A stretch of 64,000 nucleotides of DNA from Aedes albopictus (GCF_035046485.1 NC_085138.1:275943694-276007693), one strand, 5' to 3'; positions 1-12,522 are shown, counted from the first letter of the stretch. Made by a program: numbers and translations. The notes: generated by a model from the letters alone, not told the origin.

Positions 1-300
1 CAAAGGGGGGGGGGGGGGCTGTCAGGCCCCAGGACTATCGTCCTTGCTGCCCAGCTTTTCCGTATGCCCCGGTGCTCGGTCATCTCCCGGTGCAAAAGGT
101 GGCGTGTGGGTATGGTTCGCTTAGAAACTAATTCTAGGCTCCCACCTGATGCCACCTTAGTTATAGATGATGCGATACATCATTTCATACTCTACCGTTG
201 GATCCCAGAACAGACACTGTTTGAACCGTACAGGAGCCTTGGTGTTCAGACGTTCGGGACGAACCGACCTCCTCAATCTAGCTGAAGTGATTTTGTACCG
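1..300 (-). mobile_element. RTE-type retrotransposon 5' leader fragment
   Basis: This stretch matches, by eye and in opposite orientation, the leader of the RTE copy at about 22190-22400: both carry the blocks CCAGAACAGAC and CCTCAATCTAGCTGAAGT in the same order and spacing. It begins with a G homopolymer at 6-18. No coding function is seen, and the short reading frame across it is not believed. It is probably the cut-off 5' end of a minus-strand RTE that continues outside the window. Confidence 0.55.
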
Positions 301-320
301 ACTCTAAGCAGAATACCCTC

Positions 321-539
321 TTTGAATGAGTGTAATCAGTTTCGTACCTTTTAATTCCGCCCTATGTTGCTTATCCTTTGACAGATACGCGTATTTCGAC
401 TACCACTTGTAATCTTCCTTCGAGTGGATAACTGACACTGAGGAAGATTACAAGTGGTAGTCGAAATACGCGAATCTGTCAAAGGATAAGCAACATAGGG
501 CGGAATTAAAAGGTACGAAACTGATTACACTCATTCAAA
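321..539. mobile_element. Hairpin MITE with about 100-bp inverted arms
   Basis: Arms 321-420 and about 441-539 are near-perfect reverse complements separated by a loop of about 20 bp. The outer ends read TTTGAATGAGTG and CACTCATTCAAA. The block around CGAAATACGCG...CTGTCAAAGGAT recurs in the element at 35506-35637, so the two are related. It is non-coding, a foldback or MITE type of unknown superfamily. Confidence 0.75.
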
Positions 540-1620
540 TAGCTGAAGGAAGTTGAACAACAGTGTCCACGCTACACTTCTAGTTAACCAAACAACTCTT
601 AGATAGCGTAAAAGTATGAGATTAGAACTTGTAAGGACCAGAGCAAAGTTGAAAGTTTCTTTCTAGCCTTAGCATTAGCATTAAGCGAGTCGCACAAGTT
701 TGTAGGTAGTACAGTCCTAGACCGCTGTTATACGGGTTGCTTCCTTCCCGTCCGAATAAAAGCACAAAGATTTGGGATTAATCTCAGACTCTTAGACAAG
801 ACTGACGCAATCTTCCAATGGTCGAGAACTGTTCTGACCACGTCCTTGCGACTGCTGAGGGATGGGAAAGGATAGTTAGTTTTGGACACCTATGAAAGAT
901 GTAAACAGCTCTACGATCGCTCAGGCGATCAAAGGAAATGTTTGGTAAACGTTCAGGCGCATATATTATTTGGTTGTGTTGAGACAGCTGCCTGCATAAT
1001 TCAACTGGTTTGATCTTCCATATTGACCGCACCATTTCGCAGTCCTTCTTCTTCATACAAATTTTAATCGCAGTGTGGAATGCGGAAAAGCAACTAATCT
1101 CATCCCGATTTTGCACAGTTTTTCTGGACCCTGACAGGGATAGGAAAATCTTTGTTCCAAAAAATCAACACGATGAAGGCGACTTGCTCCGCCGAAGCTC
1201 CTCTCCTTAATGAGGCAGCTTCACACGCTTCACACTGACACCATTGTCATGGTGCTCATGCTTGCTAGAGGACTGACACGCAAGGGGTATAACAGTAAAA
1301 GTAAACTATATTCACACCCCACACAAACAATAACTCGACACTAGCTCGTCATCAAACTTACCCGTTATTGAATGTTCATTTTTAGAATTACCAACAACAT
1401 TTTCTGACAATATGAAATGAAAAATTGAAAACTTTTTTGGTTGAACAGATTATTCCGAATAAACAGGATTAGAATATACGAAAATCACCATCAAAAGATA
1501 TATTATAAAAAAATAAAAAATGCCAATGAATTCATCCAGATGTATGAGTAAATTTGTACATTATGACACCGATGAAGACCTTTCTCTGGTAATTAAATTA
1601 ATTTCCATACCTATGTTAAT
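540..1620. other. Intergenic, no gene recognised
   Basis: There is no convincing coding sequence; small open frames on both strands overlap each other and lack codon bias or motifs. AT-rich DNA from about 1370 leads into the splice acceptor of the receptor gene, so a 5' exon and promoter of that gene may lie here or upstream. Confidence 0.4.
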
Positions 1621-1659
1621 ACCGCGGAATGATTGACACTCATTTTGTTTTATTTTCAG

Positions 1660-3033
1660 ATGAACGTTAGTATCTACAACTATCCACGAGAGATATGGGT
1701 TACCATCCCTGTTTGGGAAATTGTGATCAAAACCGTCACCTTCCTACCGTTGATCACGTTCGGCATTTTCGGCAATATCGCTCTACTGTGCATAATTTTC
1801 ACCATTCGAGCCCTTAAAACTCCAACCAATATGCTGATCGCAAATCTGGCCGTAGCAGACTTGGCGACCTTGATCATCTGTCCGGTAATGTTCATGCTGC
1901 ATGATTTTTACCAAAATTATGTTATGGGATGCATTGGATGTAAGCTGGAGGGATTCTTAGAAGGTGATTTTAGAAAATAGCGTTCAAGGTGATTTGATTT
2001 TTACGTTTCTTCATTATTTTCATAGGTCTCCTGTTGATAACATCCGTTCTATGTCTGTGTGGGATAAGCTACGACCGGTTGACAGCGATCGTGTTCCCAA
2101 AGAAATCCAGACTGACAATGCGAGGCGTAACGATTATTATTGCTTGTGCCTGGATCGTGGGACTTGTCCTTGCTCTTCCTTTGACGATCTACCGAAATTA
2201 CAAAGAACGCCAGTGGAAAAATTATTTGGAAACATTTTGCGCAGAGAATACGAGTTTTCTTCCGCAATACTGGCATGTGCTGATTGGAGCTTTGGTGTGG
2301 TTCCCGCTGTTGGTGATGATCTGCTGCTACAGTTTGATATTCCTCAAACTTGACCGATACCAAAGAAAGGTGTTGAATCGGGAACATCCCATTTCAGTTT
2401 CGTATAAAAGAAAAGTAGCCAAATGCCTGTTTGTGGTACTTGTTGTATTCATCTTGCTGCGGATACCATTTACCACATTAGTGTTCATTCGGTACAACCG
2501 ATTTGTAAACGCAAACAGTGATCAAATTGGGAAAGATTTTCAAATACTTTGGTATGTTTCTCATTACCTGATGTTTTTGAATGCAGCCATCAATCCAATC
2601 ATCTATGGAATGACGAACGATAATTTTCGAAAAGCTTACAATAAGACAAAAATTTGGAGATGTTTCTGGAAGTCTGGACCGGTTAAAAAGGTAGAAAGTT
2701 GGAAAAATTTCTCACAAATTAATTTTAATAATTATCCTTTTGTTAAAGATCGATCCCAGGAAAAAGGAACCTGCTGTGATGATAATCGGTCATCTCCAGC
2801 CTCGTGGCCCATGTGGAAGTGACAAGTTTGTGAACTTTTCGGATTGGGTTATTCAGCCCAAGCAAGAGGTTCAAACCGCTGAATCACGAGAAACAAAAAC
2901 ATCCCAGCTGAAGGCCACTACAGAAGAGATTCAAACAAAGAGTGAACGAAAATCTTTGTACAGCTGCAACTTGATTATAGCCGATCAGTTTCAGGATAAG
3001 CAAAACAAGCTACAATCAGTCGGATTTATTTGA
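1660..3033 (+). CDS. Class A (rhodopsin-like) G-protein-coupled receptor, probably peptide-type
   Basis: Model: join(1660..1963, 2026..2690, 2749..3033), 417 aa, seven-helix plasma-membrane receptor. Introns of 62 and 58 bp have GT-AG ends and restore the frame. Visible family marks: GN at residues 38-39 (helix 1), LAVAD at 63-67 (helix 2), Cys94 at the top of helix 3, YDRL at 117-120 in place of DRY, Cys173 in extracellular loop 2, and NPIIYG from 291 in helix 7. The cytoplasmic tail of about 100 residues is hydrophilic. The start ATG lies directly after TTTTATTTTCAG, a splice acceptor, so an upstream exon is likely; if it is coding, the N-terminus is longer. Only about 19 residues precede helix 1, short for a peptide receptor. 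The ligand cannot be named from sequence alone. It converges on CRAL-TRIO gene A, with about 40 bp between stop codons. Confidence 0.85.
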
Positions 3034-3074
3034 ATATCAAATTTTTATCATAAAAATAATTGTCTCAAGCTGGA

Positions 3075-4570
3075 TTAATCTACTTGCAATTGCCGAAATG
3101 ATCCTTCCACACCAAACAAACTTTCAGCATTCTTTGGTCGTCCTGGTCGCTTCTTTTCATCGGTTCCATACTGGTCTTCTTCCAAGAAGTAATCTCGATA
3201 GGAAACAATTTTCTTTTCCCAGTTTGCAATAATGTCCTTAAGTGATCCTGCATCGCCTCCATACTCAGCGGGAAGAAGTCTCTTGGGCACGTGTCGATAC
3301 AATGATTCTAGGTCATGTCCGTGAACATAAAGCTGTTAGGGTTTGATAAAGTTGCTTAGTATCCCATGTTATCTAGTGGATCTTTTGCTATTTTCGACAG
3401 CATTCTACTTTTCGTCATGGGGTGGTTTTTAAAACCTGTTGAACGCAAAGTGGGCACCTATGCTATCCCTGCCAAGTTGAATTATTCATTTAAGAACAAA
3501 TTCGTTCTGAATTTCAGAATAACCGCCAATAACCGGCCGACTTTTGAACTTACTCACGATTTAAGCCCACAAATTTCGGGAAAATTTAAACTAGCGAACC
3601 GGTTCTTCTAATTTAAAGCTTATTACAGGTTTGCAAGAGCAAATGAAAATTTTCAATATAGTGGGTTGATGACATCTTGAGATTTATGCATTTGAAGTTC
3701 AGGTATATTGTTAAACTGGAATTCAAAGTCGTTTGTCCTTAAGTGCAGGTAATTTAATCGGCAATAACTCCTCATGACGAAGAAAACAGAATAGCCGGAA
3801 ATGCCATAGACACCCTATATGTATATCAGTTTTCTACTTACTCTTGACTTATTTTTTTCGCTCATGAAACTCCTAAACATATTGAACACCATCTCGAACC
3901 CATTAGGAGTATTGACGTAGTGGAATCCTTTCTGTCGGAATGGAGAGGCTTCCTGACTCATCATGGTCATTTTCTTGACAAATGTAGGCGAGAATTGAAG
4001 AAAATGGGCCATGCTAACGTTTGCGAGGTCCAAAATTCCAATCTGTAACGATATCCCTGAACACAAATGTTGTCGACTATTCCAACTCTAACTGACCTGT
4101 CCACCAATCACAAAGTTGTCGTCTTCGATCATCATTATGTCGTTGGCCATGGTGCTCACTCTGATCACTTCTTCTATGCTGAACTGTGCCGGATCGTAGG
4201 CAGCTGGTCGAACCAAAATAATTCTAGGCGAATCCGGGGTTTCTGTGTATGGTAGAGGAACTCCAACACCAAGGCGTATGATTGCCCGGGTCCTGGGGTT
4301 TTCCGGATCTCGTGTTCTGATCAGCTCCGGTGACATTGTCCGAACTGTATAGAACATATCCAGCTTCTCCTTTGCTCGTTCTAAACTGTATTTGCATCCT
4401 CGAAGGAATGCTATCAAAAATTGATCGTCGATTCGCGATCGAAGATGAGGACTTTTTGCAATCCATTGACGAAGAACGTTCAAATCCTCATTTATGCGTT
4501 CGGGTTTCTCATTTAATTCATCTCTGGCCTTTGTGGTGAGTGAACTTGATAGGGGTCGGATATTGACCAT
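3075..4570 (-). CDS. CRAL-TRIO domain protein A (alpha-tocopherol-transfer-protein-like)
   Basis: Model: complement(join(3075..3332, 3842..4042, 4097..4570)), 310 aa. This family of soluble cytosolic carriers binds hydrophobic ligands such as tocopherol, retinoids or phosphoinositides in a CRAL-TRIO pocket. A CRAL-TRIO N-terminal helical region spans about residues 25-75, with DDQFLIAFLRGCKYSLERAK. The lipid-binding domain runs about 90-255 and ends with LPAEYGG at 246-251. A basic RPGRPK segment precedes the conserved LFGVEGSFR tail. The start is chosen at MVNIRPLS to match paralogue B (MLDIRPLS). An acceptor at about 4604 implies a 5' UTR intron, and a good donor at 5082-5083 could supply the upstream exon. 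The 54-bp intron after GGQ is absent from B. No signal peptide or membrane segment. The ligand is unknown. Confidence 0.88.
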
Positions 4571-4603
4571 GATGATGCTGATCTTCCGAGCCTGCTTGAA
4601 CAA

Positions 4604-5270
4604 TCTGTAAATACGAGTAATGGCGGTGGGAATTATGTATTCGATGATTTTTGTTGTTTCGCTTCTATTGCCAGCACTACAGGTGGGTCGTAATCAAAAT
4701 GTTGATAAACCCCTCTGAACGCTTATCACCAAGACCAGATAGGTAAGTGCTCAAGTTCGTGGAAGATGAGTCAGCATTTCTATGGTAAGCCACATTTGTA
4801 CTATTTTAATTTTCATTGTTGGGGAAAAACCTTTTATAAACCTATTTATACATACAATAGAGATGACTAGAAATCTTGAAACAAAACTCATGTATAATGG
4901 AAAGAAGTTAGCATAAATTAATGAAATGCACATGTATTTTTATGCTTTCCATTTTTTGCGAGCTACTTATTCCGTTGCATTTGTGTTTCTTATGACAATT
5001 ATATAAAATGTAACTATTCAAAAACATGAGTATACTTCCAATGAAAGGATGGCTGAATGAAACTGAAAGTCATCTCCACTTACCTCAGCTCAATACTGCA
5101 CGGAATGATGTTTGCAAACGCTCCCACAGACGACAGTGGATTGAATAAGTTCTGGTGGTATGTCTCGTGAACGAGACATGATATCGCGCGCTATAGATAT
5201 GACGTAAAATATCGTGACGCTCTTTTGATAAGGACGGTTCCAAAACATATATACCCCTCAGGAGACTGTT
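4604..5270 (-). promoter_or_regulatory. Probable 5' UTR intron, leader exon and promoter of gene A
   Basis: On the minus strand a leader exon could end at 5084 with donor GTAAGTGG and join the acceptor before 4604. Upstream lie a GATAAG site (plus 5227-5232), a TATATAT stretch at 5247-5256 and a 20-bp near-palindrome ATGTCTCGT-GA-ACGAGACAT at about 5161-5180. The transcription start is not defined; position relative to the stop and start codons is the main support. Confidence 0.35.
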
Positions 5271-6140
5271 TCTCGCGTATTTCAGTTGTGAATTTGTTAT
5301 GGCTTATAAAAGAAAAGTTCTTGTTCATTCTCAAATCCGTTTTGCAGACACCCATCTATGTACTCACTTGAACTTTGCCATTACAGAGAAAATTAAAGTA
5401 TCGTTGCTTTTCGGTCTGTGCAGCATAGATATTTATTATGATACACATACCTTATCTTACCGGTCAGACTAAGGCCTGAGTGACCTCTGCTGTACATAGG
5501 AGTCGTTTCATTTCTACTCGGTCCATGGCTGTGTATCTCCAGTTCCGCACTCTGCGAAGGGTCCGCAGATCGTCCTCCACTTGATCGATCCATCTAGCTC
5601 ACTGCACACTACGTCTTCTTGTACTGGTCGGATGACTCTCGAGAACCCGAATAAAAGGTTGCTATCCGAATTTTCACGGTGTGGACGATGATAGGTTCTC
5701 TCAGCAGCTGATGCAGCTCGTGGTTCATTCGCCTTCTCCAATTCCCGTCTTCCACCTGCATTCAAGGGAGCGTTGGTCCTTTGCACGTAGAGTCCATGTT
5801 TCGTGCCCTGCTTATATTTGATGGCACAAATGTCCCAAATGGAGGATAACGTGCCTCTGGAGCCGGCCTTCTGATACCTGAAGCTCGATTTCCTGCCACA
5901 ACGCGTCTCTAACTTTCTCTGCTGGTGTCACTGTGGGCGGTCACCAGTGAGCATAAGTACACGAATTCTTCATCCGCCTCGATTTCATCACCGTCTATAG
6001 AAATTCGGGGTAGCGGGCGCGATGATTCTTCCCTGGAGCCCTATGCCATAATGAACTTTGTCTTCAGCTTGATGACTAATCCGATTTGCCTGGTTTCATT
6101 CTTTAGTCGGATGTACGTTTTCACCATCGTCTCAAATTTG

Positions 6141-6318
6141 CCCAAGTAACACACTTGTCACCGAAGAGTCACGGCGGCGCAGGTTTTTGTTACGCAGAAG
6201 TTACTATGACTTACTTCTAACAAATAAATACTAACTTGCTAAAAGTAAGTCACAGTGACTTCTGCGCAACAAAAACCTGCGCCGCCGTGACTCTTCTGTG
6301 ACAAGTGTGTTACTTGGG
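6141..6318. mobile_element. 178-bp near-perfect hairpin MITE
   Basis: Ends CCCAAGTAAC (6141) and GTTACTTGGG (6318) are exact reverse complements, and the complementarity continues inward for about 78 bp per arm with few mismatches, leaving a short AT-rich loop. It interrupts the RTE remnant. The same CCCAAGTAAC terminus is used by the longer element at 39843-40828. Confidence 0.85.
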
Positions 6319-7100
6319 TGCAAGCTATAATATCAATATCATCAGCGAAACCAAGCAGCCGAAAGGACTTCGTGAAAATCTTTCCAATCGTATTTACCCC
6401 CGTTCTCCTTATTACACCCTCTAAAGTCTAAAGCTCGAGAAACTATCACCTTGCCGTAACCCTTGATCCCTCGTATCAGTTTTTCCGCGAATCCGTATTC
6501 ATGCATAATTTGCCATAGCTTGTCTCAATCGATTGTATGATACGCCGATTCAAAATAGATGAACAAGTGGTATGTGGGCATGGGCACATTGTATTCGCGG
6601 CATTTCTAACACCTGGCGGATGGAGAACATGTGGTCCATTGTAGCGCGTTCACCCATGAATCCAGCCTGATATTGCCCCACGTACTCTCTTGCAATCGGT
6701 GATAGATGGCGGCATAAAACTTGAGAGTATCTTGTTGGCAGCGTCCAGTAGTGTGATCGCGCGATAGTTCCCGCAATTCAACTTGTCGCCCTTTTTGTAG
6801 ATGGGACACACGATACCTTCCATCCATTCCTCCGGTAATACTTCATCCTCCCAAATCTTGGTAATGGCCCAGTGTAGTACTCTCACCAGCAGAGATGGTA
6901 TGCTCCTCAGTGTGTGTGCAAGTGTTCGAGGTTGTAATATGAAAATGAGCTGCTATGTGCACATTTTCAGTGCGGAATGCCATCTCTGCTCACCAGCGCT
7001 TCTCCGACGTATATTAGAAGCTCACAAGCGAGGTAGTTGACCTGCTTCAGCGGCTTTGTTGTTTTCCAACCAATTAACCTACTCCTCAATCTCTTGGAGT

Positions 7101-7280
7101 GGGGAGCGGACCTGGTGTGATGGTTAGAACACTTGACTATCACGCCGAGGACCTGGGATCGAATCCCACTCCCGACAAACTCGCAAAATGTGAGTTCTTC
7201 CTTCGGAAGGGAAGTAAAGCGTGGGTCCCGAGATGAACTAGCCTAGGGCTAAAAATCTCGTTAATACAGATAAAAAAAAA
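7101..7280 (+). mobile_element. tRNA-derived SINE, Feilai type
   Basis: A pol III A-box-like segment (GGTGTGATGGTTAGAACACT) and B box (GGGATCGAATCCC) are at tRNA spacing, followed by a tRNA-unrelated body and a poly-A tail. It is flanked by the direct repeat ATCTCTTGGAGT (7089-7100 and 7281-7292), a target-site duplication typical of LINE-mobilised SINEs. Sequence and layout match what I recall of Aedes Feilai. It lies within the RTE remnant, so it is younger than that copy. Confidence 0.9.
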
Positions 7281-8710
7281 ATCTCTTGGAGTTTAGGGGC
7301 TAGAAATCTTTCGTCCCGCGCACATACTACTAGATCTGTTACTACGCCACTACTTTCGTTGCTTGCAACGTCGCCATTGAGGTGCTCATCGTAATGCTAC
7401 CGCCACCTCTCGAGCACTTCACGCTCGCTCGTGAGAAGGTTCCCGTGATTGTCTCGCCACATGTCGGCTTGTGGCACAAAACTTCTGCGCGAGCGGTTCA
7501 GCTTCTCGTGTGTCCTTAGCGCGGTGCAGCTCTTCCATCGCTTCGAGGTCTCGTTCTTCCTGCTGGCGCTTGTTCATCCGGAAGACTGAATTCTGCCTTT
7601 TCCACGTCTGTCTGTAACGTGCCTCATTCACTCTCGTACGGTGTTGCAGCATTCTCGCTCATTCTTCTCGTTTTTCAACTGTTCACATTCGCTGTCGTAC
7701 CAGTCGTTTCTGTGATTCGGAGTCGCGAAGCCTAGTGCTGAAGCCGAGGTACTACCTATGGCAGATCGTATGTCCCTCCAGTCATCTTCAAGTGTAGCTG
7801 CGCCAAGCTGCTCTTCCGTTGGTAAGGCCATTGCTAACTGCTGCGCGTAGTCTTGAGCCACTTCTACGTTATGCAGCTCCTCGATGTTGAGCTGCGGCGT
7901 TCGACTTCGACGCATGGTGATAACTGTCAAAAGTTTTTACCGCATGCATACAGCGACTAAGTAGTGATCCGAATCTATATTCGCACTGCGGTATGTGCGG
8001 ACATTGGTTATATCCGAGAAGAATTTACCGTCGACTAGAACGTGGTAGATTTGGTTTTCTGTTTGATGATCGAGTGATCTCCAGGTGGCTTTGTGGATAT
8101 CTTTGCGGGGGAAGAATGTGCTTCTGACTACCATACCACGGTAGGCTGCAAAGATTACGCATCGCTGGCCGTTATCATTCGATACGACGTGCAGGCTGTT
8201 TCGCCCGATTACTTGTCTGTACATTTCCTCCGTTCCTACCTGGGCGTTCATGTCGCCGACAACGATTTTCACGTCACGCGGCGAGCAATCATCGTATGTT
8301 TGCTCTAATTGCGCGTAGCACGTTTTTTTCTCGTCATCAGGTCTCCCTTCGTGTGGGCAGTGGACGTTGATGATGCTGTAGTTGAGGAAACAGCCCTTAA
8401 CTCTCAACATGAACATCCTTGCGTTGATCGGCTGCCATCAGATCACACGTTGTCGCATCTTGTTCAACACTATAAATCCTGTTCCCAGTGCCACACTTTC
8501 TGTCCAGTCCAACAAAGTTCCTGCAACGCCACGATGTCGAAGTTGCGGGGATGTAGTTCGTCGTAGATTATCCTGTCACATCCTGCGAAACCTAGTGACT
8601 TGCAATTCCATGTTCCAAGTTTCCAATCGTAGTCCTTATTCCGTCGCATGGGTCTTTGCCGATTGTATCGAGTCGTATTTTCTCCTATGTTATTAGCAAA
8701 GGGGATTTTT

Positions 8711-9362
8711 ACGGGGGACCTACTCTAACACTCCTGTCTCTAACACTTTGCATCACCATGAAATATGACTATTTGAAGCACAAATCACTTATGAACTCCC
8801 TAATGCTCTTTGAAATGCACCTTTTACTCACAACTTAATGGTTCAAGCCTTACTCCAATTTCCCTCCTTATTTTCGATGAAGCAAAACTTTTGAATTCTT
8901 CAATACTGAGTATTGCAACAATTTCATATTATTGGCGGGTAGTGTAGCCCATTACCATGGAGCACCTAAAAATCTTCGAACTGGCAGATGACGTTGCAGA
9001 GTAAGCTCGATGATCTTTACAGAAATGTATGGGAAAACAATGAGACTAGCCAACGCACCGAAAACCGAATGTCATCTCAAAGTAGAATCTGGGTTTTGCT
9101 GTACTCCAGTTAATAAGCTGGTGAGCATCATTGGACAACACCTAGCAGGAGCTAAAGTGGAGATAAGTCGTCCACACTGTACGTAGGAGGGTGATGAAAT
9201 TAGCAAGCAATCTGGCAGAACATTACAGCAGAGGCTCATGGCGGCCAAATAAAGGAAGTCGACAGTTATAATTTGGAGGAGTTCCTTTGCTTGACAATTC
9301 GTGAATTCAGTAGAATGAATTCAATCACATCTCTGCTTTGTTAGTGGTAAATAGACCGTCAT
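8711..9362. other. No gene or repeat recognised
   Basis: Mixed-composition DNA between the RTE remnant and a TTAA element. Short frames exist but show no motif, splice structure or paralogy with anything else in the window. Confidence 0.3.
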
Positions 9363-9366
9363 TTAA

Positions 9367-9979
9367 CCCTCTAATACCCAACCACGCCTTTAGACGGGGT
9401 ATAGTTTGAGCATTTTTGTAATTTTTGTTTCGTGGAAAATCTTTTTTTTATATTTTTGGCTGATATTTAGGACTGTTTTGTATATCTCAAAATGTTTTTT
9501 GGTGTATTTTAAAGCGTATTTACATTTTTAAAAAATCATTGAAAAAATGATGTTTAAGTCACCTTCTAGAAGTCATTGTTTATTTTGTATTAAATTGCCA
9601 AAATTAACATATTTTAAATTTTATCCAAATCATTCTATCACAGTTTTATAGTTTAAGAGAATCGAATACACTCTTAAATTATTTTTCTTAAAATACGACA
9701 AATAAAATTTTCTATGAAAAAAAAATTAAAATAAAAATATTTCAAGAATAATCATAAAATCTCAAAATGTTTTCATCTCAAATAATCCGTACCTCAAATA
9801 GGCTTCCAGGAAAAATATAAAACTGTGAGGATGTTCAAAAATAAAAATTAGAAAAATCAAAAACTGAAATTCACGAAATCGAGAATTAAAAAGAATCATC
9901 TTCCAAAACATGTTTAAATCGATTTTAGATGACGAAAAATGATATTTAGATCAAAATCTAAAATTTGGGTATTAGAGGG
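9367..9979. mobile_element. Non-autonomous TTAA (piggyBac-type) element, 613 bp
   Basis: Flanked by TTAA on both sides (9363-9366 and 9980-9983). Inverted ends are CCCTCTAATACCCAA and TTGGGTATTAGAGGG. A TTAA duplication with ends starting CCC is the piggyBac-superfamily signature. The interior is AT-rich and non-coding. Confidence 0.85.
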
Positions 9980-9998
9980 TTAAAAGACGATTACAGCA

Positions 9999-10176
9999 GA
10001 TTCTTTATTTTTTGCACGGGTCAGGTTTTTTCTATAACTCAGTCAGTTTTCAATCGATTCTCATGAAATTTTGTACACAGGCTCGGTTAGTACTATCAGT
10101 GTACAACATTTTATAAGAATCGGTTCAAAATTGACTGCGTTATAGCAAAACAACAACCCGTGCATAAAAGATTCGG
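9999..10176. mobile_element. Palindromic MITE, about 180 bp
   Basis: Imperfect inverted arms of about 70 bp are present: left ...TTTGCACGGGTCAGG...CTATAACTCAGTCAG, right CAATTTTGACTGCGTTATAG-like...CCCGTGCATAAAAGATTC. The ATAACTCAGTCA block and the central 'tgtacaacat' resemble the MITE at 24463-24677, so they may be distant relatives. The exact ends are uncertain. Confidence 0.6.
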
Positions 10177-11309
10177 ATGTATTTAATTTATGGTGAGAGT
10201 ATTGAATCTCACCTTCTTCGAATAAACTGTCGAAAATTTCAACAAATACCTAGTTCAAGGGAGTCAAGGAATTTCCATAATTAAGATACTGTGCCATTTA
10301 TTCTGCAAGATGCTCCCAATTTCATCCTGCCCAAAATTATGGATTAAAGTGTTGTTTGTTTTCTTATTTATTTTAGTATTAGTTACAAGAGCGATTCCAA
10401 GCAACAGCATCAAAATTAAGGAAATTTTTTAATTCATGATTTTCTATTGAACTGAAACTTTGCACAGTTTTTCAGTTCCATCTAAATCGCCATTTTTCGA
10501 TATAAAATTTTTATTTTGAATCACGACTAACTTTTCAAAAGGGTGTATGTGAAAATGGTTCAAAAATATTCAAAAATCTGCACAGCCAAAATGGTTCTTT
10601 CGATTCCTATGAATTTTTCAACAAAGTTAGATAACTAAATGGTGATTCCTAAGAAAATATACACTGTGAAAAAAAATCTTTTTTAACATGAAAAAATATA
10701 ATTTTTGCCACAAAAACTCAAATAACTCAAAACCCTATCTTTTTACCAACGTAATTTTTTTAGGGAAAACGGTCCATTGTATTAGCAATCTACCATAAAA
10801 ATTTGGTGATGGTAAACTAATAAACAAAAAAGTTATAACATTTCAAATATTTCACAATTTTCACATTTGGTAAATGTTTTTTTCTGGGTTAATTATTTCA
10901 GTGAGAAATCGCAGTTTTATGATGATTTTATTGTTCAGCATAGTGAGTTAACTAAATGGTGATTCCTCAGAAAATATACACTGTAAAAAAATCTTTTTTA
11001 ACATTAAAAAATATCATTTTTGTCACAAAAACTGAAATATCTCAAAACCCTATCTTTTTACTAGGGTATTTTTTTTAGGGAAAATGGTCCATTGTATTAG
11101 CAATCTACCATGAAAATTTGGTGATGATAAACTAATAAACAAAAAAGTTATGACAATTCAAACATTTCACAATTTTCACATTTAGTAATAAATATTTTTT
11201 TAGTGTAAATTATTTCGGCCGGAAATCGCTGTTTGATGCTGATTTTATTGTTAATGGCCTTGCGTGAGTAAAACAAGCTGTTTTTATTATGTACTAGCTG
11301 GCCCGGCAA

Positions 11310-11599
11310 GCTTTGTCTTGCCCGGTCGTGGTGGTTTGACAATTGTTTAGCTCAAATTATCACCGCACTCTAGATTGGTTTCATTTCGATCGTGTGGATT
11401 TCCTTCCCAGCCTTGGAAAATCAGTACTTTTCCAATTTTCTAACTTTTGGAGTTGATTTTCGTAACTTTTTATACATATAAACACAGCCACCATGAATAC
11501 GAATCGAACCGTGCAAGAGTCATGCTGATCGGTTCAGCCGTTCGTGAGTTTTGTTGCCTCAAAGGGACTTCAAACTCATTTTTATATATATAGATTATG
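11310..11599 (+). mobile_element. Inserted repeat beginning CTAGCTGGCCCGGCAAG
   Basis: Present in Y copy 1 but missing at the equivalent place in Y copy 2, where TTTTTATTAT runs straight into the sequence before the AATGTTCCG block. It ends in a TATATATAG stretch. Similar 'ctagctg.cccggcaa' repeats are common in insects, but I cannot place the class. Confidence 0.45.
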
Positions 11600-11601
11600 T
11601 A

Positions 11602-12522
11602 CAGGGGATAGACAAAATGATCGGGACAGTCAAAATTTTCTCTTCTCAAAAAATATTCAAATAGCTGTAACTTTTCGAAAAGTGCATCAAATATTCTCAA
11701 ATTTTTACTGTAATTGGATCAACTAGTTGTGTATCAGTGGACAAAATTCGGAAAAGATCGGGCTATTCTGCACGAAGTTATAAAGATTCTAGAAAAAGGT
11801 ATATTTATCCGATAGCCAACTTTGAGCTGTAATATCTTCGGATTCAATAAACTGAATGCAATGAAATTTTGACCATTTATGACTTATATAATGAGCTTTG
11901 AAAAACTTTTGACTTAACTTATAATTCTCAACACAGAAGAAAATTATAACGATGAGATTATTTTTCTAATAAAACACCAAATTTTCTTAAATTTCAACAT
12001 CGTTTCAAAATTCAAGATGCTATTTATAGTTCATTTATATTCCCTCTAATTGTCTTTAATATAAATATGTTTTGAAAGAAAGCAACAACATAGCTGGCAA
12101 TTCATTGAAAAATTTATGGGATGCATATTAAAAATAGATCAATTTACTAAAAAATCATAAAATAAATGAAATCGCTATAACTTTTTCTCTCGTAAATAAT
12201 TTCAAGTTGAGTCAAACGTTTTACAGAGCTCATTATATAAGTCGTAAATGGTCAAAATTTCATTGCATTCGGTTCATTGAATCCGGAGATATAACAGCTC
12301 AAAGTTGGCTATCGGATAAAAATACCTTTTTCTAGAATCTTTATAACTTCGTGCAGAATAGTCCGATCTTTATCAAATTTTGTCCACTGATACACAACTA
12401 GTTGATCCACTTACAGTAAAAATTTGAGAATATTTGATGCACTTTTCGAAAAGTTACAGCTATATGAATATTTTTTGAGAAGGGAAAATTTTGCCTGTCC
12501 CGATCATTTTGTCTATCCCCTG
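11602..12522. mobile_element. TA-flanked foldback element, 921 bp (copy 1)
   Basis: Flanked by TA (11600-11601, 12523-12524), as in Tc1/mariner-type insertions. Ends CAGGGGATAGACAAAATGAT and its complement continue as inverted arms of more than 300 bp. No transposase frame is seen. A sister of the same length, 921 bp, is at 58137-59057. It is inserted inside element Y copy 1. Confidence 0.88.

Larger units (their letters stand above)
5390..8710 (-). mobile_element. Decayed RTE-clade non-LTR retrotransposon (family 2)
   Basis: Reading the minus strand from about 8710, the order is leader, APE-type endonuclease (about 7937-8416, with IINVHCPHEGRPDD, GDMNAQVG and NIDSDHYLV), connector (7419-7930) and reverse-transcriptase start (6650-6886, with [20 protein letters not shown] and NYRAITLL), then fragments down to about 5393. 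Stops and frame breaks interrupt every block, so it is inactive. It closely resembles the plus-strand copy at 22140-25160. A hairpin MITE (6141-6318) and a SINE (7101-7280) have inserted into it. Confidence 0.85.

Noticed and set aside
1633..1659. N-terminal extension of the receptor (residues before MNVSIYN)
   Set aside because: The bases form a pyrimidine tract and AG acceptor, and no ATG is in frame.
7101..7175. Functional tRNA gene
   Set aside because: A and B boxes are present, but the sequence continues into a SINE body with poly-A tail and TSD.
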